From Pirellula staleyi DSM 6068 (GTDB lineage: Bacteria; Planctomycetota; Planctomycetia; Pirellulales; Pirellulaceae), in assembly GCA_945870455.1 (NCBI GenBank), contig CAMBSL010000018.1:1-43200 (forward strand): DNA of 43,200 nt, in the 5' to 3' direction. Under the pieces are notes generated by a model. That model saw only the letters and a list, made by a program, of their open reading frames with translations, ran no database searches and had not been told where the DNA came from. This document shows positions 17,757-27,051 of the stretch, one piece after another. A program made the position numbers and the translations under genes. Numbering within the stretch: the first letter of the stretch is position 1; the number at the start of each line of letters is the position of its first letter.

Positions 17757-18698
17757 ATGAAGAAACTTTATTGGATACCGCTTGCCGCTACCGCCGCACT
17801 CGTCTCGGGCTGTGGATCGAATCCACCAACGGCAAGCAAGGACTCACCTGCGACAAACGGATCGACCGCAAGCAATAGTTTGCCAGCCCAACCGCGAACT
17901 GGGACTACCTCCCAGCTTCCGACCGAACCGAAAGAGGTGGTTCGATTGTTTCTAGATAGCATGCGACAGGGGAACGGAACGCAACTTGCGGCTCTCTTGT
18001 CAACCGCAGCCCGCGAGGAGATCACTCGCAAAAAGCTTGAAATCGATCCTCTCGGGTCGCCGTTGGCTACGTTTCAAATCGGCGAAACGGGAATACATCC
18101 GGAGCAACCGGATTCTATGCTTGTTTCCACGGTGTGGTCCGAGCCATCGCAAAACGGCCAGCCAGAAGCGAATCTCGATGTTGTTTGGGGACTGCGAAAG
18201 GAAGCCACAGGTTGGCGGATCTGCGAAATGGCGGTCGATCCGATGAACGGCGAAGACGTTCAAATAGTCAACTTTGAGCATCTTGAGCCTGAGCAGCCTG
18301 CACCGCAAGAACAGCGAGTCGCATCCTTGCCGAACGCTCCTGCGAGCTTTCCCGCTCCTGCAAATGGACAACAATTTCAGCAACCGCCGCAACAGCAACC
18401 GCCGATGCAACAATTCCAGCCTCCGAATCAGCCACAATTCCCACAGCAACCAGGCGCGTTCCCAGCCTCCGGCAATCCAACGGCGGGCTACCCTCCATCG
18501 AATCTACCCGCCGGCAATGCTCCCACGAATGGATTTCAACCAAATGCCTTACCGGCGATCGTTCCATCCTCTGGGCAATTGCCACCTGCTCAACCAAGTA
18601 ACGGCTTTACGCTTCCACCTGCGAACGGAGCGTTGCCGCCAGCCAATTATTCTGGGAACTTTCCGACAAATCAGACTCCTTACACAACGCCAAAGTGA
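17757..18698 (+). CDS. Predicted lipoprotein with NTF2-like domain and Pro/Gln/Asn-rich tail
   Basis: The 313-residue product starts MKKLYWIPLAATAALVSGCG, with lipobox VSGC and lipidated C19. After a Ser/Thr/Asn-rich linker, residues about 58-165 (EVVRLFLDSMRQGNG... GWRICEMAVDP) have the helix-then-sheet layout of NTF2-like or DUF4878-type domains. From about residue 190 the chain is rich in Pro, Gln and Asn (QQFQQPPQQQPP) and looks disordered. The start at 17757 is chosen because the signal peptide begins there; the open frame extends upstream into the fkbM gene. It is 148 bp after that gene and probably separate from the glycan locus. Function unknown; anchored in a membrane facing the periplasm. 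Confidence 0.75.
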   Translation: MKKLYWIPLAATAALVSGCGSNPPTASKDSPATNGSTASNSLPAQPRTGTTSQLPTEPKEVVRLFLDSMRQGNGTQLAALLSTAAREEITRKKLEIDPLGSPLATFQIGETGIHPEQPDSMLVSTVWSEPSQNGQPEANLDVVWGLRKEATGWRICEMAVDPMNGEDVQIVNFEHLEPEQPAPQEQRVASLPNAPASFPAPANGQQFQQPPQQQPPMQQFQPPNQPQFPQQPGAFPASGNPTAGYPPSNLPAGNAPTNGFQPNALPAIVPSSGQLPPAQPSNGFTLPPANGALPPANYSGNFPTNQTPYTTPK

Positions 18699-19049
18699 TT
18701 TAGGTGGTCTGGCGAACACCCAATCGCACACCCTTTTTCATCGGAACGGATTGCCAGCGTATCGGAACAATCCGTCCGTTGAGTGCCCGATAAATGCAGA
18801 GAAACCGGAGTGCTAGTGCCAAGCGAAAAGGCCGCGTTGCTTCCAAATTTTGGAACACCTAGCCCCGTACTCCGTAAAAATCCATCTTTCTTGCAACTAT
18901 TTGGGCATGTAAGTCCTCGGTATAGCCCTTCAAGGCTTGACCTATTTTGCTAGAATCCTCTATCTTTGGCACCCCGCCGAAATCGTTTTGGCGATCGACT
19001 ACTTTTCCAACTTATTTTGATTTGAATTTGCTGACGGGAGCACCCTGCT
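18699..19049. promoter_or_regulatory. Gap upstream of acpP, promoter expected
   Basis: A 351-bp non-coding stretch ahead of the acpP-fabF pair. It must contain their promoter. TTGACC at 18937 and TAGAAT at 18951 catch the eye but are only 8 bp apart, so they are not a normal sigma-70 pair. No FapR or FabR operator could be recognised. Confidence 0.4.
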
Positions 19050-19286
19050 ATGGCTTCTATTGAGGAACGGGTCATCGACATCGTTGCCGAACAACTTGGT
19101 GTCGAAAAAGACAAGATCGGTAGAGACACTCACTTCGTGAACGATCTTGGAGCCGACTCGTTGGATACGGTCGAATTGGTAATGGAACTCGAAGAAGAGT
19201 TTGACATTAGCATTCCGGAAGAAGCGGCTGAAAAAATCCAGCGTGTGGGTGAAGCGGTTGATTACATAGAAAAGCAACAAGCTTAA
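19050..19286 (+). CDS. acpP: Acyl carrier protein
   Basis: A 78-residue acidic four-helix protein that carries growing acyl chains on a phosphopantetheine arm. The attachment serine is S37 in the conserved [15 protein letters not shown] segment. GGGAG lies about 8 nt upstream of the ATG. fabF follows after 34 bp on the same strand, the common acpP-fabF arrangement, so the two are almost certainly one operon serving fatty acid elongation. Confidence 0.97.
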   Translation: MASIEERVIDIVAEQLGVEKDKIGRDTHFVNDLGADSLDTVELVMELEEEFDISIPEEAAEKIQRVGEAVDYIEKQQA

Positions 19287-19320
19287 TCGTTCTCTATCAA
19301 GGATCGTTTTCGGTCAAAGC

Positions 19321-20559
19321 ATGAAACGTCGCGTCGTGGTGACGGGGCTGGGTTGCGTTACGCCCCTGTCTTGTCAAGTTGAACAGCTCTGGCAGTCCAT
19401 CTTGGACGGCAAGAGCGGCATTCATCCTCTTACGGTAATCGACACAACGCATCACAAGGTGCGTTTCGGTGGAGATGTTTCCAATTTCAACCCAGGGGAT
19501 ACCGTAGACGCAAAAGAAGCGAAGCGATTGGATCGCTTTACACTCTTCTCGATGTTTGCTGGTTTTCATGCCATTCGTGACTCTGGCCTAGATTTCGAGA
19601 AAGAGGATCCGTACCGCTGTGGAGCAATCCTCGGTTCCGGTATTGGGGGTCTCAATGAAATCGAAGAACAGATGTTTAAGATGTTCAGCAAGGGACCCGA
19701 TCGAGTTAGTCCGTTCACAATTCCAAAGATGATGTTGAATGCGGCTGGCGGGAATTTAGCCATCCAATACGGATTGAAAGGCCCTAATTATGCGGTTGCA
19801 ACGGCGTGTGCTAGTAGCAACAACGCGATGGGTGATGCGCTCAAGGCAATCCAGTACGATGATGCGGAAGTGATGCTAACGGGAGGCACCGAAGCAGCCA
19901 TAACTGCAATGGGAGTCGCGGGCTTTGCCAACATGAAAGCGCTTTCGACCCGCAATCATGAGCCTGAAAAAGCGAGTCGACCGTTCGACAGCGATCGGGA
20001 CGGCTTCGTCTTGAGCGAGGGCTGCGGCGTTCTCGTCTTTGAAGAATACGAACATGCAAGAAAACGTGGAGCCCGAATCTACGGCGAAATCCTTGGATAC
20101 GGTGGCTCTTGCGATGCTGGCCACATCACCGCCCCTGACGAACAAGGGCGCGGTGCGGGTAGAGCCATGCTCAATGCATTGCGGGATGCGAAACTCGACC
20201 CCTCCGAAATCGACTACATCAATGCCCACGGCACCAGCACCCCTCTAGGCGACAAAGCAGAAACGGTTGCAGTCAAATCGGTTTTCGGTGAGTCTGCAAA
20301 GACGGTTTCGCTTTCAAGCACGAAGGGACACCTTGGTCATGCCCTGGGGGCGAGTGGTAGCATCGAAATGATATTGTCCATTCTCGCCTGCTATCGCGAC
20401 ATTATTCCACCAACAATCAACTTGGATACGCCCGATCCGAATTGCGATTTGGATTACACCCCCAATCATGCTAAACCTGCGAAAATCAAAATCGCGATGA
20501 ATAACAGTTTTGGCTTCGGCGGACACAACGCTACGGTCATTTGCGGCAAAGTCCTATAA
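19321..20559 (+). CDS. fabF: 3-oxoacyl-ACP synthase II
   Basis: FabF condenses malonyl-ACP with acyl-ACP in fatty acid elongation. The 412-residue length equals the E. coli enzyme, and the catalytic triad falls at the same numbers: C163 (in TACASSNNA), H303 (NAHGTST) and H340 (KGHLGHALGAS), with K335 before it. The N-terminal RRVVVTGLG and C-terminal NNSFGFGGHN are also typical. Transcribed with acpP. The convergent hisA ends 80 bp downstream. Confidence 0.97.
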   Translation: MKRRVVVTGLGCVTPLSCQVEQLWQSILDGKSGIHPLTVIDTTHHKVRFGGDVSNFNPGDTVDAKEAKRLDRFTLFSMFAGFHAIRDSGLDFEKEDPYRCGAILGSGIGGLNEIEEQMFKMFSKGPDRVSPFTIPKMMLNAAGGNLAIQYGLKGPNYAVATACASSNNAMGDALKAIQYDDAEVMLTGGTEAAITAMGVAGFANMKALSTRNHEPEKASRPFDSDRDGFVLSEGCGVLVFEEYEHARKRGARIYGEILGYGGSCDAGHITAPDEQGRGAGRAMLNALRDAKLDPSEIDYINAHGTSTPLGDKAETVAVKSVFGESAKTVSLSSTKGHLGHALGASGSIEMILSILACYRDIIPPTINLDTPDPNCDLDYTPNHAKPAKIKIAMNNSFGFGGHNATVICGKVL

Positions 20560-20639
20560 AACCATTCACCAAGTTAGCTTGATCTGGGTATCGCTCTTCA
20601 TTCGACTCACCAGACGGCTTGTGACGTTCGGCTATCAAG

Positions 20640-21383
20640 CTACTGCGACGCGTGGCCGCCCTGCTTGGCGATACGAAGCACTTCTGATAATTGCATATGC
20701 CCGTCGTAGAGCGATCGTCCGATAATCGCCCCTGCCGTTTTTTGTCCGATCAAATCGCGCACGTCTTGCAAAGTCGTCACCCCCCCGGAACATAGGACGG
20801 GGAATGGACACTTGGATTGAATCTCAGCTAACGATTGAAAGTTGGGGCCAGCCATCATTCCATCCTTTGCGATATCGGTGTAGACAACGGCCGCGCATTG
20901 GCCTGTGTGTTGTGCGATCTGGTCGACAAGTTCGATTGCTGGCGTCTGCGATGTCTCCAGCCAGCCCGCCGTTGCGACCATTCCGTTCAGCGCATCTAGT
21001 CCAAGCACAAGATGGCCAGGATAGCGTTCGCACATCGCGCCAAACCAAGCCGGTTCTCGGAGAGCTGCCGTTCCAACCACCAATCGCGAAAGACCTAAAT
21101 GCAATAAGCGTATGATGGTGGCTTCGTTTCGGACACCGCCACCCAATTGGATTTTTTTGCCGAATGACGCGGCAACAATTTCGCGGATAGAATGTTCGTT
21201 AACGATGCTTCCGGACTTCGCACCATCCAAATCGACGCAATGCAAGAACTCAGAGCCAGCATCAAACCAACGTCTCGCAACTTCTGCCGGATTGGAGCTG
21301 AAAACGGTGTCACGGTTGTAGTCGCCTTGCTGAAGCCGCACGCACTTTCCACCCAGTAAATCAATCGCGGGCCAAATTTCCAC
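20640..21383 (-). CDS. hisA: Phosphoribosylformimino-5-aminoimidazole carboxamide ribotide isomerase
   Basis: HisA catalyses the Amadori isomerisation of ProFAR to PRFAR in histidine synthesis. I place the start at the GTG at 21383, giving 247 residues that begin (M)EIWPAIDLLGGKCVRLQQGD; a TTG at 21413 would add ten residues without family support. Catalytic aspartates are D8 (PAIDL) and D130 (LGLDALNG). Phosphate-binding loops LGGGVR, YTDIAKDGMM, CSGGV and AIIGRSLY of the beta/alpha barrel are present. No other his gene is adjacent, and the small secreted-protein gene downstream in the minus direction is not related. TrpF/PriA-type dual function is unlikely given trpE lies far away, but cannot be excluded by eye. 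Confidence 0.93.
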   Translation of the reverse strand: MEIWPAIDLLGGKCVRLQQGDYNRDTVFSSNPAEVARRWFDAGSEFLHCVDLDGAKSGSIVNEHSIREIVAASFGKKIQLGGGVRNEATIIRLLHLGLSRLVVGTAALREPAWFGAMCERYPGHLVLGLDALNGMVATAGWLETSQTPAIELVDQIAQHTGQCAAVVYTDIAKDGMMAGPNFQSLAEIQSKCPFPVLCSGGVTTLQDVRDLIGQKTAGAIIGRSLYDGHMQLSEVLRIAKQGGHASQ

Positions 21384-21430
21384 TGTTTTCTCTCTAAAAA
21401 TGTTGAAGCACAAAGAGCCGTATGGGTCGC

Positions 21431-21691
21431 TTACTTCTTTGGTTTTGCGACCATGCGTGCTGTTGTATTCGGCAGTTTCCCTTGTTCGACTTCACGCACA
21501 GTCACGTGGCGACCGTGCTGCGGAGGCACTAGGCGATGCAAAATAACAGGAAGGGCGTTTGTGTGAACCACCACCTCGCGTCCGTTGTGAATCTGAGTGA
21601 ACTGCTTTGCACTCGCTCGCTCGAAAGTGGCAAACGACATTAGTACTGTTATGGCGACCGCAATGAATTTGATGGTTGTATTGATTTTCAT
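21431..21691 (-). CDS. Small secreted protein of unknown function
   Basis: An 86-residue product starting MKINTTIKFIAVAITVLMSF, a clear signal peptide with probable cleavage after ERASA. The mature part of about 60 residues is basic and has no cysteines. AGGACAGGA lies 5-12 nt upstream of the chosen ATG at 21691; a longer frame from 21793 has no such signal. It lies 47 bp upstream of hisA on the same strand, so it could be co-transcribed, but nothing links the functions. I recognise no family. Confidence 0.6.
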   Translation of the reverse strand: MKINTTIKFIAVAITVLMSFATFERASAKQFTQIHNGREVVVHTNALPVILHRLVPPQHGRHVTVREVEQGKLPNTTARMVAKPKK

Positions 21692-21820
21692 AATATCCTG
21701 TCCTTTGCTGGTAGATTTGTGCTTTCGCGACTTCGGCTCCAAGTATAACTCACAGAAAAAGAAAGCGGCGAGAAATTTGCAGATCCCCATCACGAGGAAT
21801 GAGTTTGGCGTTTATTCCGA

Positions 21821-22813
21821 TTGAGGAGCAGCAGACGCAATTCATTGACGATTTCATTATTAATAGCGCTTGAGTTGTTGTCGCATTTGGATGAACCTGG
21901 AACGCGAGAGTCCATGCAACAAATCGTTCACTTGAGAAGTCCTATGCATTCTGGTTGGCTGGTTGAAACGGCAAGTCTATGGGGCTATCACGGGTCGACT
22001 CTGGTTTGCCAGCGTCAAAGCTTGCCCGTCGAGGCTGTGAATGAGTACTGGATCCGAAATCGAGTTCGATTTGATGGTTGGAATTCAATGCTTACTCGAT
22101 ATCGAACTCAAACGCTTTTACTCAGTATTGCTGGACGCATTCGAGCCTGGAAGAAACTCAGGAGCCTGATCGAAGAGATTCTGCTGTCCGAACCTCTCGC
22201 TCGCGTCTGCGTGGCCGTTGCAGCGCAGCTCGAAGAACGACAAGTAGACTGCGACTCACGAGCCATTCTCCACAACGTGTTCACGACTCATTGCGAAGTT
22301 CGAAACCGGTGCCTCAAAATCATTCTTCAGGGAGTAGACAGTGGGATAGCAGAAGCCGCCGAATTGAACCGGCTACGCCATTACCTTGAGCACTGGACGG
22401 ATTTGCTCCTTGGGTACTTCGCGCATTCCAGTTTTGCTGCCAACTATGCCTTCTCAAGCTCGCGCATGGAAGAGTTCTCGAACGACTTCAGTCAGCCTAA
22501 GCTCGGTTCACAATCGCAAATGGTCTGGTCGCTGCAGCTCGCAAGTTGTCGCAATTGGCTCGACACACATTGCATTCAATCTCCGATCTCGCCCCGAATG
22601 AACCAGAGCATTTGTGAGGCTGCAATGGGTATGATTCACTCGCAAGCCTTTGATTCTCTTGGTTGCATGCGATCTCGGCTTATCCAAACCATCGAATACG
22701 GTATCCAGCATGCAGAGGAAACCATTGCAAGCCTGGAATCGAATGATTGGGAATCCCTGTCAAAAGTTTTATCGGTTGGCTCGAATCCTAAACCCATGCG
22801 GTTTTCGTGTTGA
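21821..22813 (+). CDS. Hypothetical protein, start uncertain (possible frameshift)
   Basis: A 330-codon frame of mixed helical character with no motif I recognise; no signal peptide or membrane segment is convincing. The frame opens at a TTG (21821) with rare-looking codons AGG AGC AGC AGA. In another frame an ATG at 21799 reads MSLAFIPIEEQQTQFIDDFI and stops after 24 residues at 21871-21873, exactly where the long frame begins to look like good coding sequence (ALELLSHLDEPG). Either the gene has a one-base shift near 21865, or translation truly starts inside, for example at the ATG at 21914. The product is probably cytoplasmic; function unknown. Confidence 0.55.
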   Translation: MRSSRRNSLTISLLIALELLSHLDEPGTRESMQQIVHLRSPMHSGWLVETASLWGYHGSTLVCQRQSLPVEAVNEYWIRNRVRFDGWNSMLTRYRTQTLLLSIAGRIRAWKKLRSLIEEILLSEPLARVCVAVAAQLEERQVDCDSRAILHNVFTTHCEVRNRCLKIILQGVDSGIAEAAELNRLRHYLEHWTDLLLGYFAHSSFAANYAFSSSRMEEFSNDFSQPKLGSQSQMVWSLQLASCRNWLDTHCIQSPISPRMNQSICEAAMGMIHSQAFDSLGCMRSRLIQTIEYGIQHAEETIASLESNDWESLSKVLSVGSNPKPMRFSC

Positions 22814-23055
22814 GTGTTTCAAGGAGATGTTTTTTCGCAACACTTTTTCAGGCTGTAGCGATTCTGACAGCCATGATGACCTGACGTGAATTGGATGGTT
22901 TCGCTCTCAAGGATAATCACCCGAAATCGGCAAAATCGATTTGACTGTTACAAGTTGTGACCAAGACTTGCGGGTCCGAGCTTTCGGGCGATTCGATTTA
23001 AGTTTCCCAGACGCATTTATTCGATGCGAATCAGCTGAAGAGCGAGAGACATACT

Positions 23056-23415
23056 ATGAAGGTATTAGTAGCCGACGATTCCGGTATCATGCGCAAGATC
23101 ATCATCCGCTCGCTAAAGGCAGTCGGAGTCTCCGACATTGTCGAAGTAGCCAATGGACAAGAAGCCATTGATGCATACAAAGTCTCGCCCGTGGATCTTA
23201 TCCTAACAGATTGGAATATGCCAGAAAAGAGCGGACTGGAGGTGGTCACCGAAATCCGCGCTCTGGGATCCCAAGTGCCGATCATCATGGTCACCACCGG
23301 AGCACAAAAGGGACAGTGGATCTCCGCGATCCGAGCTGGTGTTGACGATTACCTGATCAAGCCATTCGAAGCCGATGATTTGCGAGCCAAGCTCAACAAG
23401 TTCGTACCTGTTTAG
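23056..23415 (+). CDS. Stand-alone response-regulator receiver (CheY-like)
   Basis: A 119-residue single receiver domain. The acidic pocket is D7/D8, the phosphoacceptor D52 (LTDWNMP), and the switch residues T80 or T81 and K102 (IKPFE) are in place. There is no output domain. It is preceded by a 242-bp gap, has GAGAGA-like bases upstream of the ATG, and converges on a kinase gene with 9 bp between stops. No histidine kinase or chemotaxis gene is nearby, so its partner is encoded elsewhere. The GLEVVTEIRALG and AGVDDYLIKPF stretches resemble true CheY proteins more than NarL- or OmpR-type receivers. Confidence 0.93.
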   Translation: MKVLVADDSGIMRKIIIRSLKAVGVSDIVEVANGQEAIDAYKVSPVDLILTDWNMPEKSGLEVVTEIRALGSQVPIIMVTTGAQKGQWISAIRAGVDDYLIKPFEADDLRAKLNKFVPV

Positions 23416-23424
23416 CTAAAGTTA

Positions 23425-24444
23425 TCAGCCGCCCACGTCGTTTGCACGTCGGTCTTCGAGAGCTTCGTCCCATAGAGATTTAGCATCTTGTTGGAGTCTT
23501 GCACCGACTTGAGTAATGACGTTCATGCACAAAAAATTCGCCCCTCGCGCAGCCAAAGCTGGCGAATAGCCGTGCGTGATACCGTACAAAAAAGCGCCCG
23601 CGAACATGTCCCCCGCCCCCGTCAAATCCTTGGGATGGCAAGCGAACGCAGGTACGTGTGTCTCCTCGCCATGAAACCGAACAAATGCTCCGTGCGGTCC
23701 GTCCGTTACGATGCAGTTTGGAACAAGAGTCTTTAAAGCGTCAAAGGCGGCCTCGCTGCTGCTTGCCTTTGTCACCGCGAGAGACTCAGGTGCGTTGCAG
23801 AATAGTAAGTCGCTTTGACCGAGTGCCTCATGAAACGCATCCCCGAAGACTTCCGGCACAAACGCATCAGAGCAAGTCAATGCGATCTTGGTTCCAGATG
23901 CTTTCGCTGCTTGTATTGCTTCTCGTATCGCATGCTGGCCCGTTGCAGGGTTTGCAAACACATACCCTTCGATGAATAACCAGGTCGAATTTGCAATGCG
24001 TTTCTGATCGATATGGCGGGCCGCAAGATGACTTGAAACGGCCAGGCAGGTCCGCATGGTTCGCTCCGCATCCGGCGTAATCAATGCCAAGCAGGTTCCG
24101 GTCGTTTCGCCATAAATAACCGGATTCCCTATGTTGATCTTGAGAGCGTTGAATTCTTCTGCGTAGTGCAGTCCGTACCGATCGTCGCCGACACAACCGA
24201 TAAACGCGGCTCGACCGCCCAGTTGCGACAACCCGATAATGGAGTTTGCAACCGACCCACCGCTGACCAATCTCAATTCCTCGTTTCGCTGGGCAAATTG
24301 CGATAGCAGAGCGTGCTGCTCGTCCGCTTCCATGAGTCGCATCGTTCCTCGTTCGAAGCCAAGGGACCCAAATTCCGATTCGTCTAACTCCAAGAAAATG
24401 TCGACGATCGCATTCCCTAACCCACAAACGTCATAGTCTCGCAT
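23425..24444 (-). CDS. PfkB family kinase, adenosine kinase-like
   Basis: Ribokinase-fold kinase of 339 residues that phosphorylates a nucleoside or sugar with ATP. The N-terminal substrate region has LVSGGSVANSI and FIGCVGDDRYG. The C-terminal signature DLTGAGDMFAGAFLYG contains the anion hole and catalytic base D279. Start placed at 24444 (MRDYDVCGLGNAIVDI), where family similarity begins; a longer frame from 24543 runs into the divergent neighbour. Overall pattern is closest to bacterial adenosine kinase-like and sugar kinase proteins; substrate cannot be fixed. It is divergent from an SDR gene with about 97 bp between starts. Confidence 0.88.
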   Translation of the reverse strand: MRDYDVCGLGNAIVDIFLELDESEFGSLGFERGTMRLMEADEQHALLSQFAQRNEELRLVSGGSVANSIIGLSQLGGRAAFIGCVGDDRYGLHYAEEFNALKINIGNPVIYGETTGTCLALITPDAERTMRTCLAVSSHLAARHIDQKRIANSTWLFIEGYVFANPATGQHAIREAIQAAKASGTKIALTCSDAFVPEVFGDAFHEALGQSDLLFCNAPESLAVTKASSSEAAFDALKTLVPNCIVTDGPHGAFVRFHGEETHVPAFACHPKDLTGAGDMFAGAFLYGITHGYSPALAARGANFLCMNVITQVGARLQQDAKSLWDEALEDRRANDVGG

Positions 24445-24541
24445 CGCCGGAGAACTTCTTTCTTGATCTCGATGTTGGTATAAATAAACTGCCCTGCGTT
24501 TCCGAAATTCTAGTCCAGTTTGCCCAAGTCGGTAGCCCAAC

Positions 24542-25336
24542 ATGACATCAATCCCTAAATCTTGGCTTTTGGGTCATCGCATGTTCGACCTTTCGGGCCG
24601 CCGGGCGATCGTCACTGGAGGGTCTCGCGGACTGGGAACGGCCATGGCAACGGCCCTGTCAAGTTGTGGTGCCGATGTCATTATCACCGCCCGCAATGCA
24701 GCCGACGCGCAAGACGTGGCTGCGGCGATTTCGGAAGCGACCAAACGGCGAGTCGCAGGTTTCGAACTGGAAATTCAATCCACGGAATCGATTCCAGCCT
24801 TTGTGGACCGCGCTGCGAGTTGGCTCGGCGGAATCGATATTCTGGTGAACAATGCGGGCATCAATATTCGAGGCCCAATCGAATCGCTAACCTTACCTGA
24901 CTTTCAAAAGGTGATCGATGTGAACGTCATGGGACTCTGGAACTTGACAAAGCACGTGGTGCCATGGATGAAACGTCAAGCGTTTGGGCGGATCATCAAC
25001 ATGGCGAGCACGCTCGGTACGGTTGGACTTGCGAATCGAACTCCTTATGCAAGCAGCAAAGGTGCCGTGGTTCAGTTGACACGAGCACTCGCGATCGAAC
25101 TTGCGAAAGACGGAATCACCGTCAATGCAATTTGCCCGGGACCATTCCTGACCCCAATGAATGAACCGATCGCAAACACCGAAGACGCCAAACGCAACAT
25201 AGTAGGAGCAACTGCCATGGAACGTTGGGGCCAACTCGACGAAATCCAAGGCCCCGTCGTCTTCCTCGCGAGCACGGCAAGCAGCTACTGCACAGGAAGT
25301 TTGCTGACAGTCGACGGAGGTTGGACCGCACGTTAA
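24542..25336 (+). CDS. SDR family oxidoreductase
   Basis: Classical short-chain dehydrogenase of 264 residues. The NAD(P) loop is TGGSRGLG at 25-32, then NNAG, and the catalytic S156, Y169 and K173 (YASSK). The PGPFLTPMN and [10 protein letters not shown] segments are typical. It resembles gluconate 5-dehydrogenase or 2-deoxygluconate dehydrogenase-type enzymes, which interconvert a keto and a hydroxy group on sugar acids. A second possible start at 24581 ([14 protein letters not shown]) fits the family as well; neither has a clear ribosome binding site. Substrate is inferred only loosely. Confidence 0.88.
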   Translation: MTSIPKSWLLGHRMFDLSGRRAIVTGGSRGLGTAMATALSSCGADVIITARNAADAQDVAAAISEATKRRVAGFELEIQSTESIPAFVDRAASWLGGIDILVNNAGINIRGPIESLTLPDFQKVIDVNVMGLWNLTKHVVPWMKRQAFGRIINMASTLGTVGLANRTPYASSKGAVVQLTRALAIELAKDGITVNAICPGPFLTPMNEPIANTEDAKRNIVGATAMERWGQLDEIQGPVVFLASTASSYCTGSLLTVDGGWTAR

Positions 25337-25363
25337 ATCTCATGCGATGGTCAACTCACTTGG

Positions 25364-25426
25364 CCATCGCCACCGATGGCCAGTCCATCGCCACCGATGG
25401 CCAGTCCATCGCCATCGATGGCCGCA
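25364..25426. repeat. Three 21-bp tandem repeats with internal palindromes
   Basis: Units 25364-25384, 25385-25405 and 25406-25426; the consensus opens CCATCGCCACCGATGG, in which CCATCG and CGATGG pair. They lie in the 233-bp gap between two convergent genes, so stacked hairpins could form in either transcript and may act as terminators. Confidence 0.8.
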
Positions 25427-25515
25427 AGCTCACCCTCGCGTGCTCTATGCCCAAGCAAACGCGAGCTAGATGATCCACCTAGGCACACACCCGGCAGGTG
25501 CGCAGCATTTCCCTC

Positions 25516-25550
25516 ATTCAGATCCAAAAGCCCTAATTCAGATCCAAAAG
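25516..25550. repeat. 15-bp direct repeat, two copies
   Basis: ATTCAGATCCAAAAG at 25516-25530 and again at 25536-25550, just downstream of the minus-strand SYLF gene stop. Confidence 0.7.
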
Positions 25551-25569
25551 AGAGTGAATTTGCTCAATG

Positions 25570-26682
25570 TCAGTTGCGGATGCGGCTGTCATCCACCATA
25601 GCTGCCCTGGGCGGGGGAGGCAGAACGAGTTGGTTGGGGGATGGCTCGATGCGTGCCGCCAACGCTCTTATTTCTTGAAGCGTTTGCTGGAATTCCGGCA
25701 ATGCGCGGAGCTCAGCAAGTTGCGGATTGGTCTCCACCCTCTCGTAGCGAATGAGAACGCTATGGACGTCTGCGTCCGTAATGCGCCTCCCTGAAAACCA
25801 GTCTGGCGGAAGTGCCAAATACTGTTTCCATTGCTCATCGACTCGTGCTTGTAACAAACCGACAGCGTTGGCAAGGTTCAAAGCGATTGGATCAACCGAC
25901 GTTGCATTTGAACTCGTTTGCCCACCGTTTAAACCCGTCGGATTTGGAGTCGGTGGTTCTTGACTGGTTCCTGGTTGTTGAACGGAAGCAAACCGTATGA
26001 GTTCATTGACCAACGCTTGTGCCGATTGTGGAACCGTGCCAGCTCCATTCGGTCCCATTTGATAAAAGGCCTGTGTGGCTGGTACATCCAATTGCAATGA
26101 TGAGCCGCTCAATGAAATGCCCGCAAACAATCCACGGCTGCGCGAATAGGTCAAAATTTCGGCTTGCATGCGTGCGTCTGTAGCGGCGCTTGCGTAGCGT
26201 CCCATGGGCCCAGCCGCCGCCGAAGCATCCGCGCCCAGTGTTAACTTTCCCTGTCGAATATTGTCCAAACTTTTAGGCGATCGAAACACCAAAACGAGAT
26301 CCGTAGCTTGGACACCGATTTGCCAGCCGACGCTCCCTCCGCCCATGGTAATGAACTCGGGCGCCAACCAGCGTCCAGCTTGATCTCGCGCTAAAAGTAC
26401 TCCTCGGCCGCCGCTAACACCGACGACAAATGCGCCTCGCATGTAATGGGGAATGATGGCAATGCCAGCAGCTTCCGCGAGCAAGCGTTCTGGGATGCGT
26501 TCCGCACCCTTTGCCAACTCTTGCAGAACAACGCCGGCTTCATTCACCACGCCAGACTCGGACGCGGTCGGACTAACCCGGGCAGGCACCTGTAGGCCTT
26601 GACCGTAGATCGCAATGCTGGGTGCAACCAAGACAAAACATGCAGTTAAAGAGCAGCAACAAAGTCGAAAGCGCATCATCAT
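25570..26682 (-). CDS. SYLF-domain (Ysc84-like) secreted protein with extra C-terminal domain
   Basis: SYLF domains bind phosphoinositides or other lipids in eukaryotes; bacterial members are secreted or lipid-linked and poorly understood. The 370-residue product has a signal peptide (1 to about 28, ending near IAIYGQG). The SYLF part runs from about 45 to 230, with the typical YMRGAFVVGVSGGRGVL, FITMGGGSVGWQIGVQ and GADASAAAGPMGR segments. A Pro/Asn-rich linker follows and then about 110 helical residues containing many Leu and Glu, not part of the usual domain. Convergent with the SDR gene. Probably periplasmic. Confidence 0.88.
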   Translation of the reverse strand: MMMRFRLCCCSLTACFVLVAPSIAIYGQGLQVPARVSPTASESGVVNEAGVVLQELAKGAERIPERLLAEAAGIAIIPHYMRGAFVVGVSGGRGVLLARDQAGRWLAPEFITMGGGSVGWQIGVQATDLVLVFRSPKSLDNIRQGKLTLGADASAAAGPMGRYASAATDARMQAEILTYSRSRGLFAGISLSGSSLQLDVPATQAFYQMGPNGAGTVPQSAQALVNELIRFASVQQPGTSQEPPTPNPTGLNGGQTSSNATSVDPIALNLANAVGLLQARVDEQWKQYLALPPDWFSGRRITDADVHSVLIRYERVETNPQLAELRALPEFQQTLQEIRALAARIEPSPNQLVLPPPPRAAMVDDSRIRN

Positions 26683-27051
26683 TCTAAAGCTTTTCCAGTA
26701 AGTTCTTATAAGTTCTTAGCAAGACTCAAATTCCGAGTTTCTCCCGCGCGGATGTTAGAGACACACCCGCCTCATCGAAACCCCAATACCGGTTTTTTGC
26801 TTGGAAAATCGGAGCAATTTTGGTGAAGTCTGCCTGCACCTTTTTTGAGTAATGGACTTGCGATGACTTCAAAACTTATCTACTCATTCCTTCATTGGGT
26901 TTATCCATCCGTATCAAACAAGTGAGGAAGGTAAGCCGACGTCGATTCTAGATGAGCAAAAATGGACGATCGGAATTCCCAGATCGCGAATTGCGATGCC
27001 TGAAACAGACGCTTTGATGAAGTTTAACCCGATAGGCAAGGAGGTCTTTGG
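26683..27051. other. Divergent gap of 369 bp
   Basis: It separates two divergent genes and should hold both promoters. The right end carries AAGGAGGT (27038-27045), a perfect Shine-Dalgarno for the GTG start at 27052. Otherwise only a short AAGTTCTTA pair near 26700-26720 was noticed. Confidence 0.5.

Noticed and set aside
18937..18956. TTGACC and TAGAAT as an acpP promoter
   Set aside because: Only 8 bp separate the boxes; about 17 is expected.
25364..25426. Possible CRISPR array
   Set aside because: The three repeats are directly adjacent with no spacers, and no cas gene is in the window.
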